The notes below the pieces were generated by a model. The model ran no database searches and was not told the origin of the DNA. It saw only the letters and a list, made by a program, of their open reading frames with translations. A stretch of 64,000 bases of DNA from the NCBI GenBank assembly GCA_030762935.1, contig CM060883.1, positions 30,870,501 through 30,934,500 of the forward strand. The letters are read 5' to 3'. Of this stretch, positions 54,653 through 64,000 are shown piece by piece (positions within the stretch are counted from its first letter, which is position 1; every line of letters begins with the position of its first letter). The translations under genes were made by a program, and so were the position numbers. The stretch comes from Hymenopus coronatus (lineage: Eukaryota > Arthropoda > Insecta > Mantodea > Hymenopodidae).

Positions 54653-55640
54653 GTTTTACTTTCTCTTCACGTACTGTGTACGTAGTGTATAGAGAAGGTA
54701 TTGCACTCCACCCAAAAATTCGATACCGAGATTTCACCGGAAATATATGCTTTAGGGTCCCCTTTATCCAAAAAAAAGCATTTTCAGAAAAAGGTCCCTG
54801 TGTGTATGTGCCCGTGTGTCTGTGAACACGATAACTCAAAAACGAAAAGTTGGTAAAATACCAAACTTGGTATTTAAGTTTAGTATCTTCCAGGAATGCG
54901 ACACGAAGATTTTGAGGAAAAATCCCCCCACCCCAAACTAGACACACGATAACTCAAAAACGAAAAGTCGGTAAAATACCAAACTTGGTATTTAAGTTTA
55001 GTATCTTCCAGGGATGCGACACGAAGATTTTGAGGAAAAATCCCCCCACCCCAAACTACCCTTTACATGGAACATTTTTTCGAAAATTTTTATTTTCTAA
55101 AAAATGGCTCTAACGATTTTGATTAAAATATCGTATATTAAAGATATTTACATGACAAATAAAATGTATATTTTGAATTTTCTGGGAATAGCCTCTGAAG
55201 ACTGCTTTATTCTGAGTCAATTTTACGGAATTTTGCATAACTGCTAAACCGTAAGAGATGGACAAAAACTTACCACACAACAAATATAGAGCATGTTAAA
55301 ACACACAATTTATGTTATATACATTTTTTTCGTGGATTTGATGTTTTTTTAGATATTCCCTGTTTTTCGTTTCAGCTATAAAAAACATAATTTTCTCATA
55401 CAGGACTTTGTGAGCTCGTGTCCATACAAACAAAGGAACTTCAGTCACATAGCAACCAGCTTTTGACTATCATTTTAACCTATGGTACTCCCTTATTTTG
55501 CTCCTACTTACAAGGAAGCAATAAGACTATTTGAGCTATTTTTTTCTCGATTAGCATGAAGTTAATAGAAGCATAAGCTTTTTAAAACTAATTTATTGCA
55601 GAGATGTAGAGAAAGTTATGTGAATGGAACACATAAGATT
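54653..55640 (-). mobile_element. HER copy 44, full length plus internal duplication
   Basis: TTTTACTTTCTCTTCACGTAC to GGAACACATAAGATTTTTTG. A 118-bp segment is duplicated in tandem (54826-54943 and 54944-55061), making it about 988 bp. Confidence 0.9.
54826..55061 (+). repeat. tandem duplication, 2 x 118 bp
   Basis: ACACGATAACTCAAAAACG starts at 54826 and again at 54944. The two units differ at only a few positions (TTGGT/TCGGT, CAGGAATG/CAGGGATG). Confidence 0.95.
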
Positions 55641-55870
55641 TTTTGTAAAAGTTTACAAAAATGCAGATATACATAACAGAGACTAGACACAGACAGGATT
55701 TACATAGAGCAACAAACAATTTGTAGACATTCCAAAAAGGGGTTTGCTATGATGGTACAGTTTTATTTAATTCACTTCTATTCCTGTAAATTGCATCTGT
55801 ACAAAACCAAGTTTAAGGCAAAATTACACAGAGGAGGATTTCATTCAATAAAAATACTAGTACTAATTAA
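55641..55870. other. spacer
   Basis: Nothing recognised. Confidence 0.4.
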
Positions 55871-56206
55871 TGCAGTATTGTAAATATATGAATTTTCTAA
55901 GAATGCATACTGTACGGATTGGTTTTTAGAAACAGACATGTAATTGTAAATTATGCAAAATTAATACATCCGAAGATTCAATATCAGAATTAATCTTTTT
56001 AAATAAATGTATTAATAATTATCAAGAGTAATCAATAAAGTGCAGTGTTGTAAATATAACATAAATTAATATTCTAAGGATGCGTACTATACAAATTGGA
56101 TTTTGGAAACACACTTGAAATTGTAAATTATGCAGTATCATAATTTACAGAGAAAATTTTTGTAAATAAATGTATTAATAATTAAGAAGAGTAATCAATA
56201 AAATGC

Positions 56207-56457
56207 ATTTTTGGAGGGTTGGGAGTAACTTAACGTCCTTTAAGCTGGTTGGTCATAGCGGACGGTGTATGAAATTGGTAAAATTATGCTCAAAAGATCT
56301 CGAAGGCCATGGAGCTTGAAGTTACTCGAGATTCGTCTTCCGAAGATAAAAGGAAAACGCCGAAAAAACCTTATTCGGGTAATTCACCTAAATCGAGATT
56401 TGAACTCGCGATCTGTTGAATGTGAGACTGACATGCTACCACCACACTACGCAGGCA
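56207..56457 (-). mobile_element. SINE-G copy 1
   Basis: Minus-strand head GTAGTGTGGTGGTAGCATGT and B box GAGTTCAAATCTCG, followed by GGTTTTTTCGGCGTTTTCC and AGTAACTTCAAGCTCCATGG. Inserted in the satellite. The copy at 59721-59920 shares the AAAGTTACTC..ATTCGTC..GATAA..GGAAAAC body. Confidence 0.75.
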
Positions 56458-56640
56458 GCGTAAATATAATATAAATGAATATTCTAAGAATGCACATATT
56501 GTGCGAATTGGTTTTTGGAAACTAGACAGATAATTGTGAATTATGAAAAATTAAATATAACATTTGTTAATAAATGTGTTAATTAAATAATTATCAAGAC
56601 TATCAAGGGTTATCGATAAAATGCAGTGTTGTAAACACGA

Positions 56641-56938
56641 CTCCTTGGCACAGCTCACTAAGAGCCATGGCCGTTGCGTCCCCCATCTGGGTCCATGGGT
56701 AAGAAAGACGTGGTCAGCGCTTCCATCACCACTCCCGACCTGTTAATGCGGTCTTCACGACCTGGAGCCGCTACTTCTCCATCTAGTAGCTCCTCAATTG
56801 GCCCCCCAGGGACCTCACGAGGCTGAGTGCACCCCGGTCCAGGTCTCCCAGCGGGGAAAAAATCCCCACTACTGGGAATCGAATCCAGGTCTCCCGCTTG
56901 GCAAGCAGCAACGCTACCATCGTGATAAGGAGTTGACC
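56641..56938 (-). mobile_element. SINE-E copy 1, with target duplication
   Basis: Minus-strand head GATGGTAGCGTTGCTGCTTG, B box CTGGATTCGATTCCC, body GGGGTGCACTCAGCC and GCCAATTGAGGAGC. Flanks GTTGTAAACACGA (56628-56640) and GTTGTAAATATAA are the satellite target duplication. Confidence 0.85.
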
Positions 56939-57210
56939 GTTGTAAATATAATAAAAACGAATTTTCTAAGAATGATATTGCATGAATTAGTTTTTGGAAA
57001 AGATATATAGGTAATTGTAAATTATGCAAAATTGAAATATTTGACAAGTTCAATACCAGCGTTAATTTTTATGAATAAATGTATTGATAATTATCAAGAG
57101 TAATCAATAAATACTTTCTGAGTTGATCTATCCAAGAGTTGCATTTTGTGTCTAATCTCAAAATATAATCCACAGATTGTAATGTAATCTATAGATACAC
57201 CTTCTTTCTT

Positions 57211-57460
57211 CTGTTTTCTTTAATTTGCATAGCCCCCTTTTACTTCTATGGTCATATCGGGGGCTTTGATTTGTGAAACAGTTCATCTGCTCACAGTAGG
57301 CTTTTGTCATAAGGTTTATCATTTAACACGCGCACATACTTTCAGACTTTGTGGGGGATAGGGCATAATTCTGTTTAAAGAAAAACTCGTCGCCCCAGCC
57401 TGGAATCGAACCCGGGACCGGGTAAAAAGACAGCTCACTGACCACTAGACCACGGAGATA
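57211..57460 (-). mobile_element. SINE-A copy 3
   Basis: Minus-strand head CTCCGTGGTCTAGTGGTCAG, B box GGGTTCGATTCC, body to CAAAGCCCCCGATATGACC. The best-preserved head of SINE-A here. Confidence 0.85.
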
Positions 57461-57463
57461 GTC

Positions 57464-57887
57464 TATACCTTTTTCCGAAACCCGGAAGACGACCTGACGT
57501 TCTGAAGAGTTAAACGTGAGCGATGGACTTTTACTTTTCTTCTGAACGCGGCCGTGCTTGAATCTTATTGCACGAAAACCTAAGTAAAGACTGCAGAGAG
57601 AATCCGAGAGAAGACCAAGTAGCGATTTATGTTATTTCCTTGGCTGGAATCAACAGCACTTCTGCCAATATTCCCAATCATAAACTACCTACGTCAGCAC
57701 CACGGTTTTTCAGACTCAGAAGCAATCAGGATATTGGATTTGCTAGAAGTAACGGACTTCGAAGCCAGAGGTCCATTACGCTGGTTTACCAAGGCCAGGT
57801 TTTCTTATAAAACACTGTCACTTTTACAAAACAACTTTTGTGTTTTGTATCCTGGTGTTTAATGGACATTTACGAAACAATCAACAA
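57464..57887. other. unique spacer
   Basis: Two overlapping frames of about 80 codons (57568-57862) have no recognisable domain. Confidence 0.3.
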
Positions 57888-58738
57888 CAAAAATCTGGTG
57901 TGTTCCATTCACGTGACTTTCTCAATCTGTTCTGAGAACGAACTAGTCTTACAAAAGATTCCTTATGCTAATAAAGATAAACATTACCAAAAATAGTCTT
58001 CGTACTTAGTTCCTTAGAAGTAGAAGGGGTATAAAAGAGCACACCAGGCTAAAGCGACAGTCAAATCTATTAAAAACTATCGATATACGATTGTCAGGGC
58101 CAGGAGTAAAACAAAAGAGATGTGAATCGAATGAAGGCTTCCCGTTGGGGGGGGGGGAACAAGTATTTTAAAATTGAAACCAATAACAGGAAATATCTCT
58201 GAAATGGCTAGCTGTACACGCTGTAAATGGCATAAATTGTGTTTCAACAAGATTTACATTTTTGTGTGTAAGTTGCTGTCTATCCTTTAAGGTTTACCAG
58301 TTATACAAGTGATTCAGAATAAAGAACACTTTAGGGGGTATTCCCAAGAATTCAGACTACATATTTTATTTGTCATGTAGACATCTTTAATATACGGCAT
58401 TTTAATAAAAAATGTTTGAGGCAATTCTCAGAAAACAAAAAATTTCGAAAATGTTTCCATAAAGATTTCCTAAATTAGGAATTTTCCTAAACATCTTCGT
58501 ATCGCATCCTTGAAAAATATAAAATTTAAATACCAAATTTGATAATTAACCGACTTTTATTTTTGTGTTATGTTGTTCGCAGTCACACACACGAGCCTTT
58601 TTTCGAAAAAATTGTATTTGAATTCAAGGGTCTCAAAACAAGTTTTTCCGGTTAAATATTGGTACCGAATTTTTGGGTGCAATACAGAACATTTTCTGCA
58701 TACTATTATATTGTACATAGCTGCTAGAAAAAGTAATA
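57888..58738 (+). mobile_element. HER copy 45, near full length, diverged
   Basis: AAAAATCTGGTGTGTTCCATTC to CATAGCTGCTAGAAAAAGTAA. The usual (CA)n is reduced to CACACACACG. Confidence 0.85.
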
Positions 58739-58754
58739 TCATTACTACTCGTAC

Positions 58755-58790
58755 ATTCACATGACTTTCTCTATTTTCCGTCTCTTATTA
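58755..58790 (+). mobile_element. HER 5'-end scrap
   Basis: TTCACATGACTTTCTCTATTT, the start of another unit just after copy 45, broken off at once. Confidence 0.5.
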
Positions 58791-58794
58791 GAAT

Positions 58795-59178
58795 TAGGAA
58801 TACACATGGACGGGGTCCCAAGGCGTTGGGGCAGAGCACCGCACATAGGTCATTTACACGACCCCACGGAGGGAGTGACAACGGGTGCAAACATGGGCGC
58901 GTTCCCTAACGTTTCCAGATTGATTTCTCCGGATAAAGCTCAATGTACGCAAACCATGATCTAACCGCAATCTGCCGAACACCGTCGCCTGATCCTGCAA
59001 CTCAATGAAAAGGAAGTGGCGGGAACAGAAAATGATGGACAGGAAAACTTGAGGGATGTATTGAACCATCCCGGTATTCATTTGGAGACCCAGGGAAATG
59101 ACCCCCGAAAAAGCCGATGGGTCAGGAAGTCCGGTCATGGAATCAAACCCCCGACCTCCCGAATGAGACGCCACTAAT
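58795..59178 (-). mobile_element. SINE-H (tRNA-derived, long body)
   Basis: Minus-strand GTGGCGTCTCATTCGGGAGG and B box GGGGTTTGATTCC, then GGGTCATTTCCCTGGGTCTC and a GC-rich body. Only one good copy in the window. Confidence 0.6.
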
Positions 59179-59367
59179 AAGTTGGTATACTAGCCTTAGG
59201 AAAAAATGTTGTTACAATTTAATTTTAATAGAGACAAACCTTTCCATAAATGGTTGCATTACACAATTTGTTATAGATATAAAGAGAATAACGATACTCA
59301 AATGTTTTAGACCTGGACGCTAAATGCGTGCCTTAAATTCCATTTCCCTCTTTAACTTGGTTGGTAG

Positions 59368-59720
59368 GCGGCGCCGTGGCTGAGTGGTTTGACCGCTCGC
59401 CTCTTATCTAGGATGCCTGGGTTCGATCCCAAGCGCCCGCATTTGGGTTTTGTGAGCAACCAAAAGGCGTCTGGGCGGGCTCTCTGAGTTCTCCTGTTTT
59501 CCCCTCATTCCACCAATTGCTCCATTTCGCTTGCATTTCATTTCATCCACTGCCTCACGCTCATGCCTGGCTACGGGCCGACCACTCGTTGTAGGTTCTT
59601 CATTCTGTGGTTCGTGTCGTTGGCTCCCCGACAGGTATCTGACCCCTAGGCACCCTTGTAAGTTCTAGGGGTGTGTCAGTCCTACACAGGGGGAGGGTAA
59701 ACCGACTACGAAAAGAAAAC
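59368..59720 (+). mobile_element. SINE-C copy 2
   Basis: Head GGCGGCGCCGTGGCTGAGTGG, B box GGGTTCGATCCC, body CATCCACTGCCTCACGC, GGGCCGACCACTCGTTGTAGG and GGGGTGTGTCAGTCC. Same body as 12190-12550. Confidence 0.85.
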
Positions 59721-59920
59721 TCACATCGGATGATGAATGAAATCGGTGAGCTTTGCTAAAATAATCTGAGGATCTATGCAGCTTAAAGTTACTCAACATT
59801 CGTCCTCTCAGGATAAGGGGAAAACAAAAAAACCAAAAAAGTCCTATCCGGATAACACTGTAAGCAAGATTTGAACTCTTGAATGTGAGGCGACACGCTA
59901 CACCGACATTACCGAGGTGC
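59721..59920 (-). mobile_element. SINE-G copy 2
   Basis: Minus-strand head ATGTCGGTGTAGCGTGTCGC and the B-box remnant GAGTTCAAATC. Lies directly after the tail of SINE-C copy 2. Confidence 0.7.
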
Positions 59921-60047
59921 GTTACAGAACTTTAACAGGCCAAATATTGAAAAATTAGAACAAGTATAAACGAGTATCTCAGAAACAGCTGATGCTCCAA
60001 AAATTGTGTATTTTAAATAAATATTCATGGTTTGTATAGTAGGTACG

Positions 60048-60708
60048 TTTTTTACTTTCTCTATACGTACTATGTACATAATGCATAGAGAAGGTATTGC
60101 ACTCCACCCAACAATTCGATACCAAGATTTTACCGGAAATATATGCTCTAAGGTCTCCTGTATCCAAAAAAAGCATTTTTAGAAAAAGGTCCGTGTGTGT
60201 CCATGTGTCCGTGTATCTGTGAACACAACTCAAAAACGAAAAGTGGGTAAAATACCAAACTTGATATTTACGTTCAGTATCTTCTAGAGATGCGACACGA
60301 AACTTTTCAATAAAATCCTCACAGCCGCAACTACTCTTTACATGGAACTTTTTTCGAAAATTGATTTTCTTAAAACTGGCTCTAACGATTTGATTAAAAT
60401 ATCGTGTATTAAAGATACTTACCTGACAAATAAAATGTATATCTTGAATTTTATAGGAATAGCCTCTGAAGACTACTTCATTCTAGATAAATTTTACGGA
60501 ATTTTGCATAACTGCTAAACTGTAAGAGATGGACAAAAACTTACTTAGAAAAAAATGTAGAGCGCGATAAAACATACAATTTATGTCACACATATTTTAC
60601 GTGGGTTAGATCATTTTTGAGATGTTTCTTGTTTTTGGTTTCAGCTTTAAAAAACTGAATTTGTCAACGTCTGTCCATACAAACAAAGGAACACCAGTCA
60701 CATAGCAG
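60048..60708 (-). mobile_element. HER copy 47, sense 5' end lost
   Basis: TTTTACTTTCTCTATACGTAC through all blocks to CACCAGTCACATAGCAGC, where it meets an inverted HER end. Confidence 0.9.
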
Positions 60709-60775
60709 CTTTTCGGTGCAAGACAATACTTTCTCTATACAGTATGCACATAGTACGTGCAGAGAAAGTAAAAAG
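60709..60775 (+). mobile_element. HER 3'-hairpin fragment, inverted against copy 47
   Basis: CGGTGCAAGACAATACTTTC to GTGCAGAGAAAGTAAAAAGG. Confidence 0.8.
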
Positions 60776-61267
60776 GAAATAGAAATGATAGCAAAACAGA
60801 GTATTTCCTTTCTGTTTATTTTCGAAAGTGTTACGACATCGCTGAATAGCGATAATATGCATTTGATAAGATTCACTGCCATAGCTTATCAGAGCGGATC
60901 TTCACCGCCATTACATCATGTAAACTTCGGATCTAGGAGTAATTAATTATTAATGATGCGTAAGGGAAACATGCGGATGAATGAGGGAGAACAATGTATG
61001 CAGATTGCGTTCCTGAGAACATGCCTGCCCGTTATGTAGGGCACTGTCGCGTGATGTATGCATTTAAACCTAGTTAACCATATTAATGGTTAAAACTGAG
61101 CACTGTTATCTGATTAAAACATAGCAGTTTTATTTTGGATTAAACAAACGGTAACAAAATATCAACAGTATGGCGTTTTTGTGCTGTATATAAAAGTTTT
61201 TTATATTATTATATAATAGTAAAATATCTAATGTGTTCCTGAATATACTTTTTCTAGACACATTAAC
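60776..61267. other. unique spacer
   Basis: Nothing recognised. Confidence 0.4.
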
Positions 61268-61745
61268 TTTTTTTACTGACTCTACGCGTACTATGTACTT
61301 AGTGTATAGAAAAGGTATTATACTGCACCCAAAAATTCGATACCGAGATTTCACAGGAAATATTTTAGGGTCTCCTGCATCCCCCCCCCCCAAAAAAAAG
61401 CATTTTGGAAAAAAGTCTGTGTGTGTGAACACGATAATTAAAAAACGAAAAGTTGGTAAAATACCAAACACGGTATTTATGTCCAGTATAGCCCAAGCAA
61501 GAAGATTTTCAAGAAATTTCCCCCACCCCCAACTACTCTTTACGTGGTATTATTTTCGAAAATTGATTTTCTCAAAAATGGCTCAAATGATTTTGATTAA
61601 AGTATCGTATATTAGAGATATTTATCTGACAATATAATGTATATATTCAATTTTTCTGGAAATAGCCTCTGATGACATTTTATTCTGGATGAATTTTGCG
61701 GAATTTATCGTAATTGGTAAACCGTAAGAGATAGATAAAAAGTTA
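61268..61745 (-). mobile_element. HER copy 48, hairpin-side half
   Basis: TTTTTACTGACTCTACGCGT to GTAAGAGATAGATAAAAAGTT, then cut by copy 49. A C-run (CCCCCCCCCCC) lies at 61381-61391. Confidence 0.85.
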
Positions 61746-62653
61746 CATAAAAAAATCTGATGTGTTACACTCACAAGACTTTCTCTAGGTACTCTACAAA
61801 CAAGCTTCTTACAAAAGATAATTCTTCTTTCAACACCACTTGAATCGAGATAAACATTAGCAGAATTTTATTACTTAGTTCCTTATAAGTAGACTGAAAC
61901 TAAGGGAATGCACTAGGCTAAAGTGATAGCCAAATGTTTTAAAATCTATCGTTATGCAATTGTCATTGCAAATCGTTTCTTTGCTTGGCTAGGAGTAGAA
62001 CAAAAGAAAAACGGACACTCCCATCTGTGAAAATTGCAACTACTTCACAACTGCAACTAATAACAAGGAATACCTCGAAAACGGTAAGCTCCAAGAAAAA
62101 ATGTATATGACATAACTTGTGAATTTTAACAGACCTACATTTTTTATATAGTAAGTTTTTGTCTATTTCTTACGGTTTACTAGTTATGCCAAATGAAGCA
62201 AAATTCATCCCGAATAAACAGGTATTTAGAAGCTATTCCCATAAAATTCAAGATATACATTTTATTTGTGATATAAATGGCTTTAATATGTAGTATTTTA
62301 ATCAAAATCGTTAGAGCCATTTTTAAGAAAAACAAAATTTTCTAAAATTTGTCCATTTAAAGGGTAGTTAGGGGGGGGATTTTCTTGAAAATCTTCGTGT
62401 CGCATCGTTGGAAGATGCCAAACCTAAATACCAAGTTTGGTATTTAACCGTCTTTTCGTTTTTGAGCTATGCTGTTCACAGACACACACACACACACACA
62501 CACACGGACCTGTTTCTGAAAATGCTTTTTTTGGACTCAGGGGGTCCTAAAAGATGTATTTACGGTGAAATATGCACATCGAATTTTTGGGTGGAATACA
62601 ATACTTCTCTATCCCTATGTACATTGTACATACGGGCTAGATAAAGTAAAAAT
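61746..62653 (+). mobile_element. HER copy 49 (type-B), full length
   Basis: AAAAAAATCTGATGTGTTACAC to GGGCTAGATAAAGTAAAAATG, with type-B segment CGGACACTCCCATC and a CA run at about 62484-62505. Confidence 0.9.
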
Positions 62654-62706
62654 GTAGATCTCGTTAAAACACACTTTTATTATGCACGCAGTAGAGAAAG
62701 TAAAAA
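62654..62706 (+). mobile_element. HER scrap with 3' end
   Basis: GTAGATCTCGTTAAAACACAC followed by GCAGTAGAGAAAGTAAAAATT: body bases joined directly to a terminal end. Confidence 0.55.
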
Positions 62707-63038
62707 TTGCAGGCATTAAATTCTGTTGTTATATGTGGTTTGCACTTATTTGCTCTAGTTCTGTTTTCCAGGTTTGAGAATGGAGCGGCAGCATTAGTTC
62801 ACGGCTTCCTTGATCAATTTTTACTATGAAGACAGTTTCAATATCAGTCCATATGCCATGATGTGCTTCTCCGTTTGTGACCGCTCATATTGTAATAAAT
62901 GCAGTTTAACTGTGATTAATACAAAATATTTGCCAAATGTGATTTCAATTAGTAATATTGTATTTAGAAACATGAAATAATATCTTATTGTTTAAAAAGT
63001 GGTTGATAATGTGCTAACCATAGTTTTTAAGTGCCTAA
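62707..63038. other. unique spacer
   Basis: Nothing recognised. Confidence 0.4.
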
Positions 63039-63049
63039 ATGAGCTCATT

Positions 63050-63400
63050 GGTCGTCTCCTTAGCGCGGTGGTAGCGCAGCTGCTTACCAAGTGGGAGACC
63101 TGGGTTCGATCCCCAGTACCGGCGTGGGGATTTTTCCCCCGCTGGGAGACCTGGCCCAGGGTGCACTCAGCCTCGTAAGGTCCCTGGGGGGCCAATTGAG
63201 GAGCTACTTGATGCAGAAGTAGCGGCTCCAGGTCATGAGGACCGCATCAACCGGCCGGGGGGACTCGAGGCGCTGACCACGTCTCACCCTCCAATACTGC
63301 ACCCCATCCATGACGTCTGTAGTGGACCGAGATGGGGGACGCAGCGGCCGGGCGGTAGGCCAAGGTTCCTTGTGAGCTGTCGTGCCATGGAGTAAAAAAT
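63050..63400 (+). mobile_element. SINE-E copy 2, complete, 11-bp target duplication
   Basis: Head AGCGCGGTGGTAGCGCAGC (A box), GGGTTCGATCCCC (B box), GC-rich body and a short A-rich tail. ATGAGCTCATT flanks it exactly at 63039-63049 and 63401-63411. Confidence 0.9.
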
Positions 63401-63489
63401 ATGAGCTCATTAAAAATGAACAAAAGTGTAATTGTGTAACACCACAAAAAAATAATCATATGAACAAAATCAATGTTTATCCTTTTTAT

Positions 63490-63702
63490 TTATTTATTTC
63501 TTTTTTTGATAGTGTTTAGCACCCGCTTTTACTACAAATGGCACCGCAAGCGATGACACTTAGATACATGACATGAAGATGGAGCACCGGTGGAATGCGA
63601 TGGCGGGGGAAACGAAGAACCTGGAGAAAACCACCCCTGCGCCGCTTTGTCCATTACAAACCTCAGATGCGGTCATTTGGGATCGAATCCGGGCCGTCTA
63701 CG
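63490..63702 (-). mobile_element. SINE-B copy 4, 5' truncated, 13-bp target duplication
   Basis: TTATCCTTTTTAT flanks it at 63477-63489 and 63703-63715. The element starts at GTAGACGGCCCGGATTCGATC (minus strand), lacking the A box, so it was truncated at insertion, as in LINE-driven retrotransposition. Confidence 0.9.
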
Positions 63703-63914
63703 TTATCCTTTTTATCCCCAAAATAGAAGACGTGAGTAAAAATGATTTATAGAAAAGCCAAATTCCACTCAATATTTCAGTATCCAAGATATACCGTTTT
63801 TGCAATAGTAAACACAATATAAGCTAATTAAGTTGGTTGGAACCGGGAGTAGATCATTATTGCTGCATAATTGTAGCTGGATTAAGGCTAAGTTTCATCA
63901 TATCACAATTTTTA

Positions 63915-64000
63915 AATTTCTCTACACTACTATGTGCTTAGTGTATAGAGAAGGTATTGCATTGCACCCAAAAATTCGATACCAAGATTTCACCGGGAAT
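63915..64000 (-). mobile_element. HER copy 51, start only, runs off the window
   Basis: AAATTTCTCTACACTACTATG, GTGTATAGAGAAGG and the AAAATTCGATACCAAGATTT block up to the last base. Confidence 0.85.

Larger units (their letters stand above)
55871..57112 (+). repeat. satellite-like tandem array, four units of 160-175 bp, split by two SINEs
   Basis: Units start TGCAGT(A/G)TTGTAAATATA at 55871, 56041, about 56204 (resuming at 56458) and 56622 (resuming at 56939). Each contains AATTTTCTAAGAATGC or similar, ATTGGTTTTTGGAAAC, AATTGTAAATTATGC, AAATGTATTAATAATTA and TCAAGAGTAATCAATAAA. SINE-G splits unit 3 and SINE-E splits unit 4. Unit length is close to nucleosome repeat length, as for many satellites. 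Confidence 0.85.

Noticed and set aside
56658..57053. A 131-codon frame
   Set aside because: It lies across SINE-E copy 1 and the satellite; the GC-rich SINE body happens to be open.
57568..57862. Two overlapping 77-80 codon frames
   Set aside because: No domain, no splice or polyadenylation context, chance-level length.
63204..63459. Arg/Pro-rich frames
   Set aside because: They are the antisense of the GC-rich SINE-E body.
1..64000. CRISPR array or bacterial operon structure
   Set aside because: The repeats are long dispersed transposable elements in both orientations, not short regularly spaced repeats; there are no ribosome binding sites, operons or long ORFs.

Overview
The window looks like gene-poor, AT-rich nuclear DNA of an animal, most likely an insect. 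The evidence is several mariner-type transposon relics, a Helitron, hAT, LINE and Penelope-like pieces, at least eight tRNA-derived SINE families with internal A/B boxes, abundant dinucleotide microsatellites, and no operons or ribosome binding sites. A polyneopteran insect (cockroach, termite or stick insect) is only a guess from the style of the SINEs. I recognise no host gene with confidence. A few short candidate exons are listed with low confidence.

About half of the window (roughly 32 kb, summing the intervals below) is one interspersed family, here called HER (hairpin-ended repeat). Full-length copies are about 0.85 kb and there are about 50 copies or fragments on both strands. On the sense strand used here, HER begins AAAAATCTGATGTG, with a small ATGTG/CACAT hairpin followed by ACTTTCTCTA. 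It runs through an AT-rich body with a conserved ATACCAAGTTTGGTAT palindrome and a (CA)n run that is often expanded. It then has the block CCGGTGAAATCTCGGTATCG and ends in a strong hairpin (TCTCTATAC..GTATAGAGA) followed by AAGTAAAAA. TAGAGAAAGT at the 3' end is the inverse of ACTTTCTCTA near the 5' end. Subterminal inverted repeats, a 3' hairpin, an internal microsatellite, A/T-rich target sites and head-to-tail insertion chains together fit a non-autonomous rolling-circle element of the Helentron/HINE type. This is inference; the element has no coding capacity of its own.

Layout: 0.07-0.55 kb, small unexplained ORFs. 1.5-13.4 kb, HER copies with SINEs, a 520-bp inverted-repeat element (6.1-6.6 kb) and two short candidate exons (7.5 and 8.7 kb). 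13.7-16.5 kb, mariner ends, a Penelope-like piece and an internally deleted Helitron with both ends. 16.5-21.3 kb, a chain of HER copies. 21.5-24 kb, a nest of SINEs, a mariner-like C-terminus and a TIR-bounded hAT relic that carries a HER copy. 24.8 kb, a MADF/SANT-like fragment. 25-35 kb, HER copies, a SINE inverted pair and a LINE inserted in HER. 35.7-37.1 kb, a nearly whole mariner-like element inside HER and itself hit by a 255-bp TTA-flanked MITE. 38-46 kb, HER copies, a LINE 3' end and SINEs. 47-48 kb, a decayed mariner transposase. 48.7-55.6 kb, HER copies and a second Penelope-like piece with inverted arms. 55.9-57.1 kb, a four-unit satellite array split by two SINEs. 57.9-64 kb, HER copies and SINEs.

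The nesting gives relative ages: HER is older than the LINEs, the mariner-like element and several SINEs that interrupt it, but younger than the hAT relic it landed in. The genes do not work together; this is a graveyard of transposable elements. All calls are from reading the sequence, with no database search.
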